Part shown: positions 7,320-13,755 of the stretch, piece after piece
Position numbering within the stretch: position 1 is the stretch's first letter
Layout: each line of letters begins with the position of its first letter
Assembly (NCBI GenBank): GCA_002352635.1
Contig: DEIT01000169.1
Location: 14,668-29,191, forward strand
Length of the DNA stretch: 14,524 nt
Origin: Hyphomicrobiaceae bacterium UBA2767
Lineage (GTDB): Bacteria; Pseudomonadota; Alphaproteobacteria; Rhizobiales; Methyloligellaceae
Reading direction: 5' to 3'
Notes under the pieces: generated by a model
Databases searched by the model: none
Told to the model about the DNA's origin: nothing
What the model saw: only the letters and a program-made list of their open reading frames with translations
Translations under genes and position numbers: made by a program

Positions 7320-7373
7320 CCTTTTAGCGACTTTTTTAAAGTGGCTGCAAGCCGGCCGGCCAAATCACCACTT
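7320..7373 (-). ncRNA. SAM-II riboswitch aptamer controlling metX-metW
   Basis: The minus-strand sequence matches the SAM-II (metA-type) aptamer found in alphaproteobacterial methionine genes. P1 is formed by AAGTGG (7373-7368) and CCACTT (7344-7339). The conserved loop TGATTT (7367-7362), the CTTGCAGCC junction (7351-7343), an A-rich linker after P1, and the conserved GCTAAAAGG (ending at 7319) are all in order and spacing. The last element forms the pseudoknot side of the SAM pocket. High SAM should favour the downstream terminator and switch off metX and metW. The predicted transcription start falls right at the first base of P1. Confidence 0.93.
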
Positions 7374-7380
7374 GGATCAG

Positions 7381-7410
7381 ATTAAAGACGGCTTTTGTCC
7401 TCGCGGTCAA
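7381..7410 (-). promoter_or_regulatory. Promoter for metX-metW
   Basis: On the minus strand TTGACC (7410-7405) and TTTAAT (7386-7381) each match the sigma70 hexamers at five of six positions, with an 18-base spacer. The predicted start, about seven bases downstream near 7374, coincides with the beginning of the SAM-II aptamer, which independently supports the call. Confidence 0.75.
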
Positions 7411-7454
7411 GGGGCTGATTGGCCACGAGGTTAAGCGTTTGCGGGAACTTTCCT

Positions 7455-7483
7455 TTGAATTCCAACGGGCCACGGCCTATCTA
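7455..7483 (+). promoter_or_regulatory. Possible promoter for hisC-tyrA
   Basis: TTGAAT (7455-7460) and TATCTA (7478-7483) are separated by 17 bases and end 43 bases before the hisC start. The hexamers match consensus at only four and three positions. Position and spacing are good but the match is weak. Confidence 0.3.
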
Positions 7484-7526
7484 AAGGCGAGATTACAAGC
7501 ATTCGCGAAAAAAAGAGCCCAAGACC

Positions 7527-8627
7527 ATGAACCCCGAACCGCGTCCCGGCATTCTGGACATTTCGCCCTACGTGCCAGGCGAGAGTGAATTAGAGGGCGA
7601 CGAGCCGATCATCAAGCTCTCGTCCAACGAGACTCCACTGGGTCCAAGTCCGACGGCGCTTGAGGCTTTCCAGCAAACGGTTGGGCATGAGCGCTATCCC
7701 GATGGTTCCGCACGGGAGCTTCGTGAGGCGATCGGCACAACTTACGGTCTCAACCCGGACCACATCGTCTGTGGTGCGGGTTCTGATGAGTTGCTCAGCC
7801 TTTTGGCTCAGGCCTATCTCGGGCCTGGTGATGAGGCGATCTATACCGAGCATGGATTTCTGGTTTATCGCATCGTGATCCTTGCCAATGGCGCCACGCC
7901 GGTGATTGCGCCTGAAAAGGACCGCCGCGCGGATGTGGATGCCATCCTGGCGAGAGTGACGAGCAAGACCAAGGTCGTATTCCTTGCCAACCCCAACAAT
8001 CCGACTGGAACCTACCTGCCCTATGACGAACTGCAGCGGCTACGCAAGGAACTGCCGGAGCAGGTGTTGCTGGTGATCGATGCGGCCTATGCGGAATATG
8101 TCCGCCGCAATGATTACGAGACCGGGATTGAGCTTGTCGCGACTACAGATAACACGGTGATGACGCGCACCTTCTCCAAGATCTATGGGCTCGCGGCTCT
8201 GCGCCTGGGCTGGTGCTACGCGCCGGGGCCCGTGGCAGATGTGCTCAACCGCATTCGCGGTCCGTTCAATGTGTCCGCTCCGGCCATTGCAGCCGGAGTA
8301 GCGGCCATTGCCGACAGGGCGCATATGACGAAGGCCGCCGACCATAATGAAAACTGGCTTGCGTGGCTGACAGAAAACATCCGTGGGCTTGGGCTTGAAG
8401 TGACCCCCAGCGTCGCGAACTTCATACTCATTCATTTTCCCGATCAAGACGGTAGGCGTGCCCAAGATGCAGATGCCGCGCTGAAGGCAAGCCGCATCAT
8501 CCTGCGCCGGGTGACCGGATACGGCTTCCCCAACGCGTTGCGCATGAGCATCGGCACGGAGGAAGAAAACCGAAGAACGGTCGAGGCCCTGGACGCGTTC
8601 GTGAAATCCGGCGGACCTTCAGCATGA
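7527..8627 (+). CDS. hisC: Histidinol-phosphate / aromatic aminotransferase (HisC type)
   Basis: A PLP-dependent class I/II aminotransferase of 366 residues. HisC converts imidazole-acetol phosphate to histidinol phosphate; paralogues next to tyrA commonly transaminate prephenate or the aromatic keto acids. Visible features: SSNETPLGPSP near the N-terminus, the GAGSDELL cofactor-phosphate region, FLANPNNPTGTYL, the VIDAAYAEY strand with cofactor aspartate and tyrosine, and TFSKIYGLAALRLGW carrying the PLP lysine. The ATG at 7527 has only a poor ribosome binding site. The stop overlaps the tyrA start (ATGA), so the two are translationally coupled. No other his genes are near. A linked hisC-type and tyrC pair is known from Zymomonas, which suggests the aromatic role here, by itself or in addition to histidine synthesis. 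Confidence 0.92.
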   Translation: MNPEPRPGILDISPYVPGESELEGDEPIIKLSSNETPLGPSPTALEAFQQTVGHERYPDGSARELREAIGTTYGLNPDHIVCGAGSDELLSLLAQAYLGPGDEAIYTEHGFLVYRIVILANGATPVIAPEKDRRADVDAILARVTSKTKVVFLANPNNPTGTYLPYDELQRLRKELPEQVLLVIDAAYAEYVRRNDYETGIELVATTDNTVMTRTFSKIYGLAALRLGWCYAPGPVADVLNRIRGPFNVSAPAIAAGVAAIADRAHMTKAADHNENWLAWLTENIRGLGLEVTPSVANFILIHFPDQDGRRAQDADAALKASRIILRRVTGYGFPNALRMSIGTEEENRRTVEALDAFVKSGGPSA

Positions 8628-9559
8628 GCGGTCCCGTTTTCAACCGCATCGCTGTGATCGGCCTCGGGCTCATTGGCTCATCCCTAGTCCGTGCGACGCG
8701 CGCTTCGGGCGCGGCGAAGACCATCGTCGGCACAGCTCGCTCTGAGAAAACCCGCCAGCGCGTTGTTGAGCTCGGCATTCTCGATGAGGTGATGGAGACG
8801 GCCGGTGACGCAGTTAAAGGTGCGGATCTGGTCATCATCTGCGTACCCGTTCAGGCAACGGGTGCCATTGCGGAATCCATCGCTCCGCATTTGGCCGACG
8901 GCGCGATCGTAACCGATGTCGGATCCGTCAAGCAGAGCGTTGTCAGGGATGTGGAACCGCATATTCCTCAGGGACGGTTCTTTGTCGGCGGCCACCCCGT
9001 CGCCGGCACGGAATATTCCGGACCGGACGCCGGCTTCGCTGAACTGTTTCAGGACCGCTGGTGCATTCTGACGCCGAGCGAGAAAAGTTCGCCTGAGGCG
9101 GTAGAGAAACTCTCAGCCTTCTGGCGTACCCTGGGATCCAATGTCGAAGTGATGGCCCCCGACCACCACGATCTGGTGTTGGCGATCACCAGCCATATTC
9201 CCCATCTCATCGCATATAATATTGTTGGGACAGTCGCTGACCTTGAGACTGATACACGCTCAAAAGTGATCCAGTATTCAGCCAGTGGCTTTCGAGATTT
9301 CACCCGCATTGCCGCGTCCGATCCCACCATGTGGCGGGACATTTTCCTCGCCAATCGCGAGGCTGTTCTTGAGATGCTGGGACGTTTTTCGGAAGACTTG
9401 GCCGGTCTGCAACGGGCCATCCGGCGCGGTGAAGGTGATGTGCTATTCGACCTCTTTTCCCGCACGCGCGACATCCGCCGGAATATCATTGAAGCGGGTC
9501 AGGAGACGCCAGAACCGGATTTTGGCCGAGGACGCCCCACCTCTTCCAGCGAGGATTAG
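8624..9559 (+). CDS. tyrA: Prephenate/arogenate (cyclohexadienyl) dehydrogenase
   Basis: Oxidative decarboxylation of prephenate and/or arogenate in tyrosine synthesis. The 311-residue product has an N-terminal Rossmann motif, VIGLGLIGSSL. It is followed by VIICVPVQAT, the TDVGSVK strand end, GGHPVAGTEYSGP with the substrate-pocket histidine, and the helical domain segment LAITSHIPHLIAYNIV containing the conserved catalytic-site SHxPH. The C-terminal 20 or so residues are polar and probably unstructured. Substrate and cofactor preference cannot be read by eye; tyrC is an alternative name in this class. It overlaps hisC by four bases. It is followed after 89 bases by chaC, where I see no clear terminator. 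Confidence 0.93.
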   Translation: MSGPVFNRIAVIGLGLIGSSLVRATRASGAAKTIVGTARSEKTRQRVVELGILDEVMETAGDAVKGADLVIICVPVQATGAIAESIAPHLADGAIVTDVGSVKQSVVRDVEPHIPQGRFFVGGHPVAGTEYSGPDAGFAELFQDRWCILTPSEKSSPEAVEKLSAFWRTLGSNVEVMAPDHHDLVLAITSHIPHLIAYNIVGTVADLETDTRSKVIQYSASGFRDFTRIAASDPTMWRDIFLANREAVLEMLGRFSEDLAGLQRAIRRGEGDVLFDLFSRTRDIRRNIIEAGQETPEPDFGRGRPTSSSED

Positions 9560-9648
9560 GTCTTTTTCCAGCATCATTCCCCGGTTGCCAAATTGCCGGT
9601 GCATACGCACCCTAGGCGCTTGGAAATGCGAGAGAGCGGAGAGGAATT

Positions 9649-10170
9649 GTGAGCGACCTCTGGGTGTTCGGTTACGGGTCGCTGATGTGGCGTCCGGGCT
9701 TCGATCACATCGAGTGCCAGCCCGCATTGTTGCGCGGTGCGCATCGTTCATTGTGCGTCTATTCCGTAGTCCACCGGGGTACCGAGCGTCGGCCGGGTCT
9801 CGTGCTTGGGCTGGACGCAGGAGGATCGTGCCGAGGCATCGCATTCCGTGTTGAAGCGTCAGCAGCGGATAAAACACTCGACTATTTGCGCGACCGGGAG
9901 CAGGTGACGAATGTATACCGGGAGACGCACCGCCAGATTGAGTTGCTTGCGCCACTTCGGCGCAAGGTTAGGGCGGTGTGTTTTGTCGTGGACCGTGAGC
10001 ACCCACAATATGCCGGCAGGCTACCGGTGAACAAACAGGCGGAAATTGTGCGTTACGGCCGAGGCGCATCAGGCGACAATGTCGAATATGTTGCTAACAC
10101 ACTCAGCCATCTTCGCGAGATGGGTCTTCGCGAACCCACACTAACCGCGCTGATGACGTCGATTGGTTAG
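9649..10170 (+). CDS. chaC: Glutathione-specific gamma-glutamylcyclotransferase (ChaC family)
   Basis: Cleaves glutathione to 5-oxoproline and Cys-Gly. The 173-residue product has the family's FGYGSLMWRPGFD N-terminus and the hRGTERRPGLVLGL segment. It also has CRGIAFRVEA, the DYLRDREQVTNVYRE stretch with the acidic catalytic residue, and the C-terminal GRGASGDNVEYVANTLSHLREMG that closes ChaC-type proteins. The start is GTG with GAGAGGA five to seven bases upstream; starting there keeps the YGSL motif at the usual distance from the N-terminus. It stands alone after hisC-tyrA; a second glutathione gene, gloB, lies 5 kb upstream. The 117 bases after its stop hold nothing I recognise. Confidence 0.9.
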   Translation: MSDLWVFGYGSLMWRPGFDHIECQPALLRGAHRSLCVYSVVHRGTERRPGLVLGLDAGGSCRGIAFRVEASAADKTLDYLRDREQVTNVYRETHRQIELLAPLRRKVRAVCFVVDREHPQYAGRLPVNKQAEIVRYGRGASGDNVEYVANTLSHLREMGLREPTLTALMTSIG

Positions 10171-10287
10171 TACAGCCTGTCTGCCTGCATCGGGAAATCC
10201 CACACATACGGCGTCAGCGAAAGCGTGCCGCGCGCAATCAACCCTCACAGGCGTATTCAATAAAGATCAGATGAAAAACGGCGCGTG

Positions 10288-10749
10288 TCAGGCGCAGACA
10301 GCTTCCGTGCTGTCATTGGCCGCAGAGCATTCGCGCGTCATCACCGTGCGGCCAAGCTGCCGAACCGCGAGGTCCGCCTCAACGCCAGCGCGGGCACGTT
10401 CGGTTTCCGACAGAAAGTGTATGTGAATTTCATTGGCAGCCAGACTCGCAGCCTTGTGGCGCAAATGCGCAAGGTTCAGACTGTCTGCATTGGAAACTGT
10501 CCTGCCGATATAAAGTGGACGACGCGTTCCATCTGCAGCACGCTGAACCAGAATATAATTGACCTTCGGCACCAGCGGACAATTGACGAGCGAAAAGACC
10601 GTGTGGAGATAGCGTTCGCCAGATGCACCCCGCCAATAGTGGAACGGCTGCGTGATCTGCTCTTCGCGGCACACAAGCGCCGGCTCATTGGCCGGGACCG
10701 GCATGGCGCCGGGTCTTGCTGTGATCGTTTCGCTGGTCATCATCATCAT
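10288..10749 (-). CDS. Small GIY-YIG-like domain protein under an SOS-type promoter
   Basis: A protein of about 154 residues that I do not recognise by name. Its central part reads like a degenerate GIY-YIG nuclease fold: first strand VNYILVQRA, second strand RRPLYIGRT (the YIG half intact), a helix with LNLAHLRHKAA, a third strand NEIHIHFL, and a helix ERARAGVEADLAVRQLG whose glutamate could be the metal ligand. The GIY half is replaced by NYI, and the assignment of the catalytic arginine is unclear. A conserved-looking N-terminal part (HYWRGASGERYLHTVFSLVNCP) precedes the domain. The start is a run of four ATG codons (10749-10738). An upstream TTG (10779) lacks a ribosome binding site, and none is strong here. 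A near-consensus promoter with an overlapping LexA box lies about 90 bases upstream. The opposite-strand frame is judged a shadow. CDS confidence is higher than fold confidence (about 0.45). Confidence 0.75.
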   Translation of the reverse strand: MMMMTSETITARPGAMPVPANEPALVCREEQITQPFHYWRGASGERYLHTVFSLVNCPLVPKVNYILVQRAADGTRRPLYIGRTVSNADSLNLAHLRHKAASLAANEIHIHFLSETERARAGVEADLAVRQLGRTVMTRECSAANDSTEAVCA

Positions 10750-10819
10750 TGTGCTAATTCGCGTTTCCGTTCTCTTCAAATGGGGTCGATAAACACTTTT
10801 TCAAGCGGAAATGTGGCAC

Positions 10820-10847
10820 TTGACCCGCGAACAAGAACAAATATAGA
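10820..10847 (+). promoter_or_regulatory. Candidate divergent promoter for the acetyltransferase, sharing the SOS box
   Basis: On the plus strand TTGACC (10820-10825, five of six) and TATAGA (10842-10847, four of six) are 16 bases apart. They point at the GNAT-type reading frame starting at 10923. The -10 lies in the same GAAC-N7-GAAC box as the minus-strand promoter, so one LexA site would control both directions. Confidence 0.5.
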
Positions 10848-10868
10848 ACATTTATCTGCCGCTGTCAA
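10835..10868 (-). promoter_or_regulatory. SOS (LexA-type) promoter of the GIY-YIG-like gene
   Basis: On the minus strand a perfect -35 TTGACA (10868-10863), a 17-base spacer and a -10 TATATT (10845-10840, five of six) make a near-ideal sigma70 promoter. The -10 lies inside GTTCTATATTTGTTC (10849-10835), a perfect match to the alphaproteobacterial LexA box GTTC-N7-GTTC. A LexA dimer there would cover the -10 and block initiation until DNA damage. A further GTTC half-site follows at 10832-10829. Confidence 0.85.
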
Positions 10869-10922
10869 AAATTGTGGACAGAAGCATGCGAGCGCACGTA
10901 CTGCCGGCGCGGGAGAAAACGC

Positions 10923-11363
10923 ATGAGCAAAATGCCTGTGAGCTGCCGGGAAATGATGCCAGGTGATCTACACGCGGTTTTGGATCTCCTGCCAGCTTGG
11001 CTACGATATGGCCGCTGCAGAGCTTCTGCGCCGGTTTGATGCTGTATCCGCTGCCGATGGACATTTGCTGCTTATAGCCCAGCAAAATCAACGCTTGGAG
11101 GGGTTTCTGCATGCATTTGCATGCCCTGCTCTGGAGAAACCGCCTGAAGCAATCGTGCAGTCGATGGCCATCGCGCAGACAGCCAGACGTGCGGGAATTG
11201 GACGTGCGCTGATGACCGCGGCTGAGGGGTGGGCGCGAACACGAGATTTGTCCTCCATCGCGCTTTATTCAAGAGTCGAACGGGCCGACGCGCACGCGTT
11301 TTACGCGTGCCTTGGCTACGAGCAGATCGCCACCTCCGGTCTGTTGCGCAAGCAACTCTATAG
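10923..11363 (+). pseudogene. GNAT-family N-acetyltransferase, disrupted by frameshift
   Basis: Two reading frames together encode a typical single-domain GNAT protein (acetyl-CoA-dependent, substrate unknown). Frame one starts at ATG 10923, with GGGAG 8 bases upstream, and reads VSCREMMPGDLHAVLDLL. It then diverges and stops at 11037. From about 10993 the plus-one frame continues QLGYDMAAAELLRRF and the rest of the fold: FLHAFACPALEKPPEAIVQSMAI, the acetyl-CoA motif RRAGIGRALM, and AHAFYACLGYEQ near the C-terminus. Removing one C at 10992-10993 would join them as DLLQLGYD, as in family members. The second frame lacks a stop at the expected end and runs to 11796 antisense to the Mur ligase gene. 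A TAG at 11361 in the original frame may be the lost stop. Two lesions favour real decay; sequencing error is not excluded. Confidence 0.65.
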
Positions 11364-11367
11364 CGAA

Positions 11368-12771
11368 TCACTTCGAAATTTTGTCGAGCAGTTCGCTGGC
11401 GAATTGCGACAGGGTATCATCTCGCGCACCCATGATGACGATCCTGTCTCCCTTGCGGGCCAGTTCAATCAGCTTGTCGCCACACGCCGCTCGATCGGCA
11501 AAGGCGTAGGCCTCACATCCGGCAACACAGATTTGCTTGATGATGTCTGCGCTCGATACCGTGCGCTCCACTGTGCCGCCAAAATAGACGGGCTCAGGCA
11601 TGGTCAGGACGTCCTGGCTTTGAAGGCCACGGGTAAAACAGTCGACGAACGCCTGCTCCATCAGGCGCAGCGGCCCAAAACCGTGCGGCTGAAACATGAT
11701 CAGAAGCCGACCGGTGAATTCGTGCAGGGTCGCCAATGTCGCAGTAATTTTGTCCGGGTTGTGGGCGAAATCGTCAATGACGGTCACCCCATTTGATGTG
11801 CCGACCACATCGAGACGCCTCTTGATACCCATGAACTGCTTCAGACATTCAACAGCACTCTCAAGCGAAAGTCCGGTTGCACGTGCGGCAGCGAGCGCTG
11901 CAAGTGCATTCTCAACATTGTGCCCGCCGGGCACGCGAAGCGTCACTGGAACAACCGAACCGCTTGCCTTCTCAGTGACCTCAAACAACATGCCCTCTGG
12001 TTCGGGCACCAGATTGTCCGCGCTCAAATCCGCGCGGGCGTCGCCGATGCCGAACGTCACCACCTTGTCGGACGGGATCTCCCGCGCGATGGCCGCGGTT
12101 TCATCATTGTCGATATTGATGATGGCGATTTCGGCCCCATTCGCGAAGTCGTGGAAGAGTGCCCGAAGTTCCGCCAGTGGTTTGTGGTCAAAAGCAATGT
12201 TGTTCAGGACAGCGATGCGCGGCTTGAACAGCGCGATGGAACCATCGCTTTCGTCTACTTCACTCACAAACAGATCGGGCCCGCCCGCAACGGCACTCGC
12301 GAACGGATTATCGGGCGAAACAAAGTTTTTCATCACCGCGCCATTGAATATCGTCGGCGCCCTGCCGGCGCGGTGCAGAATCCACCCCAGCATGCCCGTT
12401 GTCGTCGACTTGCCGCTGGTGCCGCCTACGGCAATCGCCTCCGGCGCCGCGTTAAACAGATCGGCGAGCAATCCTGCTCGGGTGATACGTTCCGCGCCTG
12501 CTTTCTGCGCAGCAACAACATCCGGTACACCTTCCTCAACTGCAGCAGATGCAACCAGGATCTGGTTTGCCCGGGAGATGCCGCTGCCATCCTGGGGAAA
12601 CAGACGGATTCCTTTATCTCTCAAGGATTGAAACTTCTGCGTCGTCCGGCCCTGGTCGAGGGCACGGTCGGATCCAGCGACGGTGTGGCCAAGGTCATAC
12701 ATGAGTGTCGCCAGGGGCAGCATTCCGCTGCCGCCAATGCCACAAAAGAAATAGTGCTTGTCTTCACGCAT
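11368..12771 (-). CDS. mpl: Mpl-like Mur ligase (murein tripeptide recycling), atypical motifs
   Basis: A 467-residue Mur ligase, closest in layout to Mpl/MurC. Mpl joins the recycled tripeptide L-Ala-gamma-D-Glu-meso-diaminopimelate to UDP-MurNAc using ATP. Seen: the N-terminal UDP-binding motif CGIGGSGM (10-17), the P-loop GGTSGKSTTTGM (116-127), EVDESDGS (171-178), NIAFDHKPL, GGHNVENALAA (282-292) and DDFAHNPDKI (333-342). Classical Mpl and MurC have GT(H/N)GKT and HHPTA/HHPTE, so the serine in the P-loop and the HNPD motif mark a divergent subfamily. The usual HRY(S/T)R is also replaced, by HGFGPLR (363-369). The start ATG cannot move upstream because a stop codon lies two codons before it; no clear ribosome binding site is present. 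The divergent LD-carboxypeptidase would supply the tripeptide. Substrate identity is inferred. Confidence 0.8.
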   Translation of the reverse strand: MREDKHYFFCGIGGSGMLPLATLMYDLGHTVAGSDRALDQGRTTQKFQSLRDKGIRLFPQDGSGISRANQILVASAAVEEGVPDVVAAQKAGAERITRAGLLADLFNAAPEAIAVGGTSGKSTTTGMLGWILHRAGRAPTIFNGAVMKNFVSPDNPFASAVAGGPDLFVSEVDESDGSIALFKPRIAVLNNIAFDHKPLAELRALFHDFANGAEIAIINIDNDETAAIAREIPSDKVVTFGIGDARADLSADNLVPEPEGMLFEVTEKASGSVVPVTLRVPGGHNVENALAALAAARATGLSLESAVECLKQFMGIKRRLDVVGTSNGVTVIDDFAHNPDKITATLATLHEFTGRLLIMFQPHGFGPLRLMEQAFVDCFTRGLQSQDVLTMPEPVYFGGTVERTVSSADIIKQICVAGCEAYAFADRAACGDKLIELARKGDRIVIMGARDDTLSQFASELLDKISK

Positions 12772-12816
12772 CGGCTAATAGAGTTCTGTTATGACGTTGG
12801 CCGTACTGGAATCTGA

Positions 12817-13665
12817 ATGAACGACAGTGTCTTCAAGATAGGTGTGATGGCGCCCGGGTCACCGATTGAGCCGGCAATTGCCGAGCAGGTGGCGGATATT
12901 GCCGCTTCGCTGGATGTTGGCGCAAGGCCTGAGATCCATTTTCATCCGCAATGCTTCCTTTTGTCAGGGCATTTTGCCGGGGACGATGCAACCCGCTGTG
13001 CCGCATTCGTCGAGCTGGCCAACGATGAGAGTTATGACGCGGTCTGGTTTGCCCGTGGAGGGTACGGCTCGTGCCGGATTGTCGACGAGATACTGCCGAA
13101 ACTTTCCGAAGGCGCGCGCAACAAGACCTACCTTGGCTATAGCGATGTCGGGGCAATCCTCGCAGCCCTTTATTCGCAAGGCTTCGCGCATACCGCCCAC
13201 GGTCCCATGCCCGCAGACATTTCGAGGACAGACGGCGGGATGGCCGTGGAAAGAGCGCTTCGCTACCTGATAGACTGCGACACGACCGCGTTGGAACCCG
13301 CGGTTTCACCAGGCGGCAAGACGGCCGCATTCAACGTTTCAATCCTGAGCCATATTCTCGGGACGCCACTGCAACCCGATCTCACCGGGCACATTCTCAT
13401 GCTGGAGGAGATTTCCGAATATATGTACCGGATCGACCGCTATCTGTTTCATATCACCAGCAATCCGGGCATCAGAAAAGTGGCCGGGATCATGCTGGGG
13501 CGGTGTAGTGACATCCCGGAGAATGACCGCGACTTTGGCCAGACAGAGGAACAATTGGTTGAGCATTGGTGCGGCATTTCGGGAATCCCGTATCTCGGAC
13601 GCGCTGACATCGGACACGATATTGAGAACAAGGTCGTTCCGTTCGGACAAGTACCGGCAGCCTGA
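12817..13665 (+). CDS. LD-carboxypeptidase (peptidase family S66)
   Basis: A 282-residue S66 serine peptidase, related to LdcA. LdcA removes the terminal D-alanine from murein tetrapeptides in the cytoplasm, giving the tripeptide that Mpl reuses. Seen: KIGVMAPGSPI at the N-terminus, WFARGGYGSCRIVDE (77-91), the nucleophile serine in LGYSDVGAI (Ser109), THAHGPM-like HGPM (128-131), LEEISEYMYRIDR with the catalytic glutamate (197/198), and the GHD histidine near the C-terminus (267). There is no signal peptide, which fits a cytosolic recycling enzyme. It is somewhat shorter than E. coli LdcA. The ribosome binding site is weak (TGGAATCTGA before ATG). The start codon is only 45 bases from that of the divergent Mpl-like ligase, so the promoters must overlap or lie inside the partner genes. 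Confidence 0.88.
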   Translation: MNDSVFKIGVMAPGSPIEPAIAEQVADIAASLDVGARPEIHFHPQCFLLSGHFAGDDATRCAAFVELANDESYDAVWFARGGYGSCRIVDEILPKLSEGARNKTYLGYSDVGAILAALYSQGFAHTAHGPMPADISRTDGGMAVERALRYLIDCDTTALEPAVSPGGKTAAFNVSILSHILGTPLQPDLTGHILMLEEISEYMYRIDRYLFHITSNPGIRKVAGIMLGRCSDIPENDRDFGQTEEQLVEHWCGISGIPYLGRADIGHDIENKVVPFGQVPAA

Positions 13666-13755
13666 CGACGTGCCATTTGTCGGTTCACTGGCCACGAACT
13701 TCCAATCAGGATAGTTTCCCTTCAAACCCCCGGCATCCGAAGCAAGGAGTACATA

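Noticed and set aside
10285..10926. Plus-strand open frame of 213 codons opposite the GIY-YIG-like gene
   Set aside because: The minus strand has the promoter, the SOS box and ordered domain-like segments; the plus frame has none and no ribosome binding site.
11364..11796. C-terminal extension of the acetyltransferase frame
   Set aside because: It is the reverse complement of the conserved ligase C-terminus and is best explained by a missing stop codon, not as a real extra domain.
11696..12631. Long plus-strand open frame (311 codons) opposite the Mur ligase, and another at 11920-12816
   Set aside because: Both lie entirely antisense to a well-supported ligase, have arginine/serine-rich compositions typical of shadow frames and show no domain resemblance.
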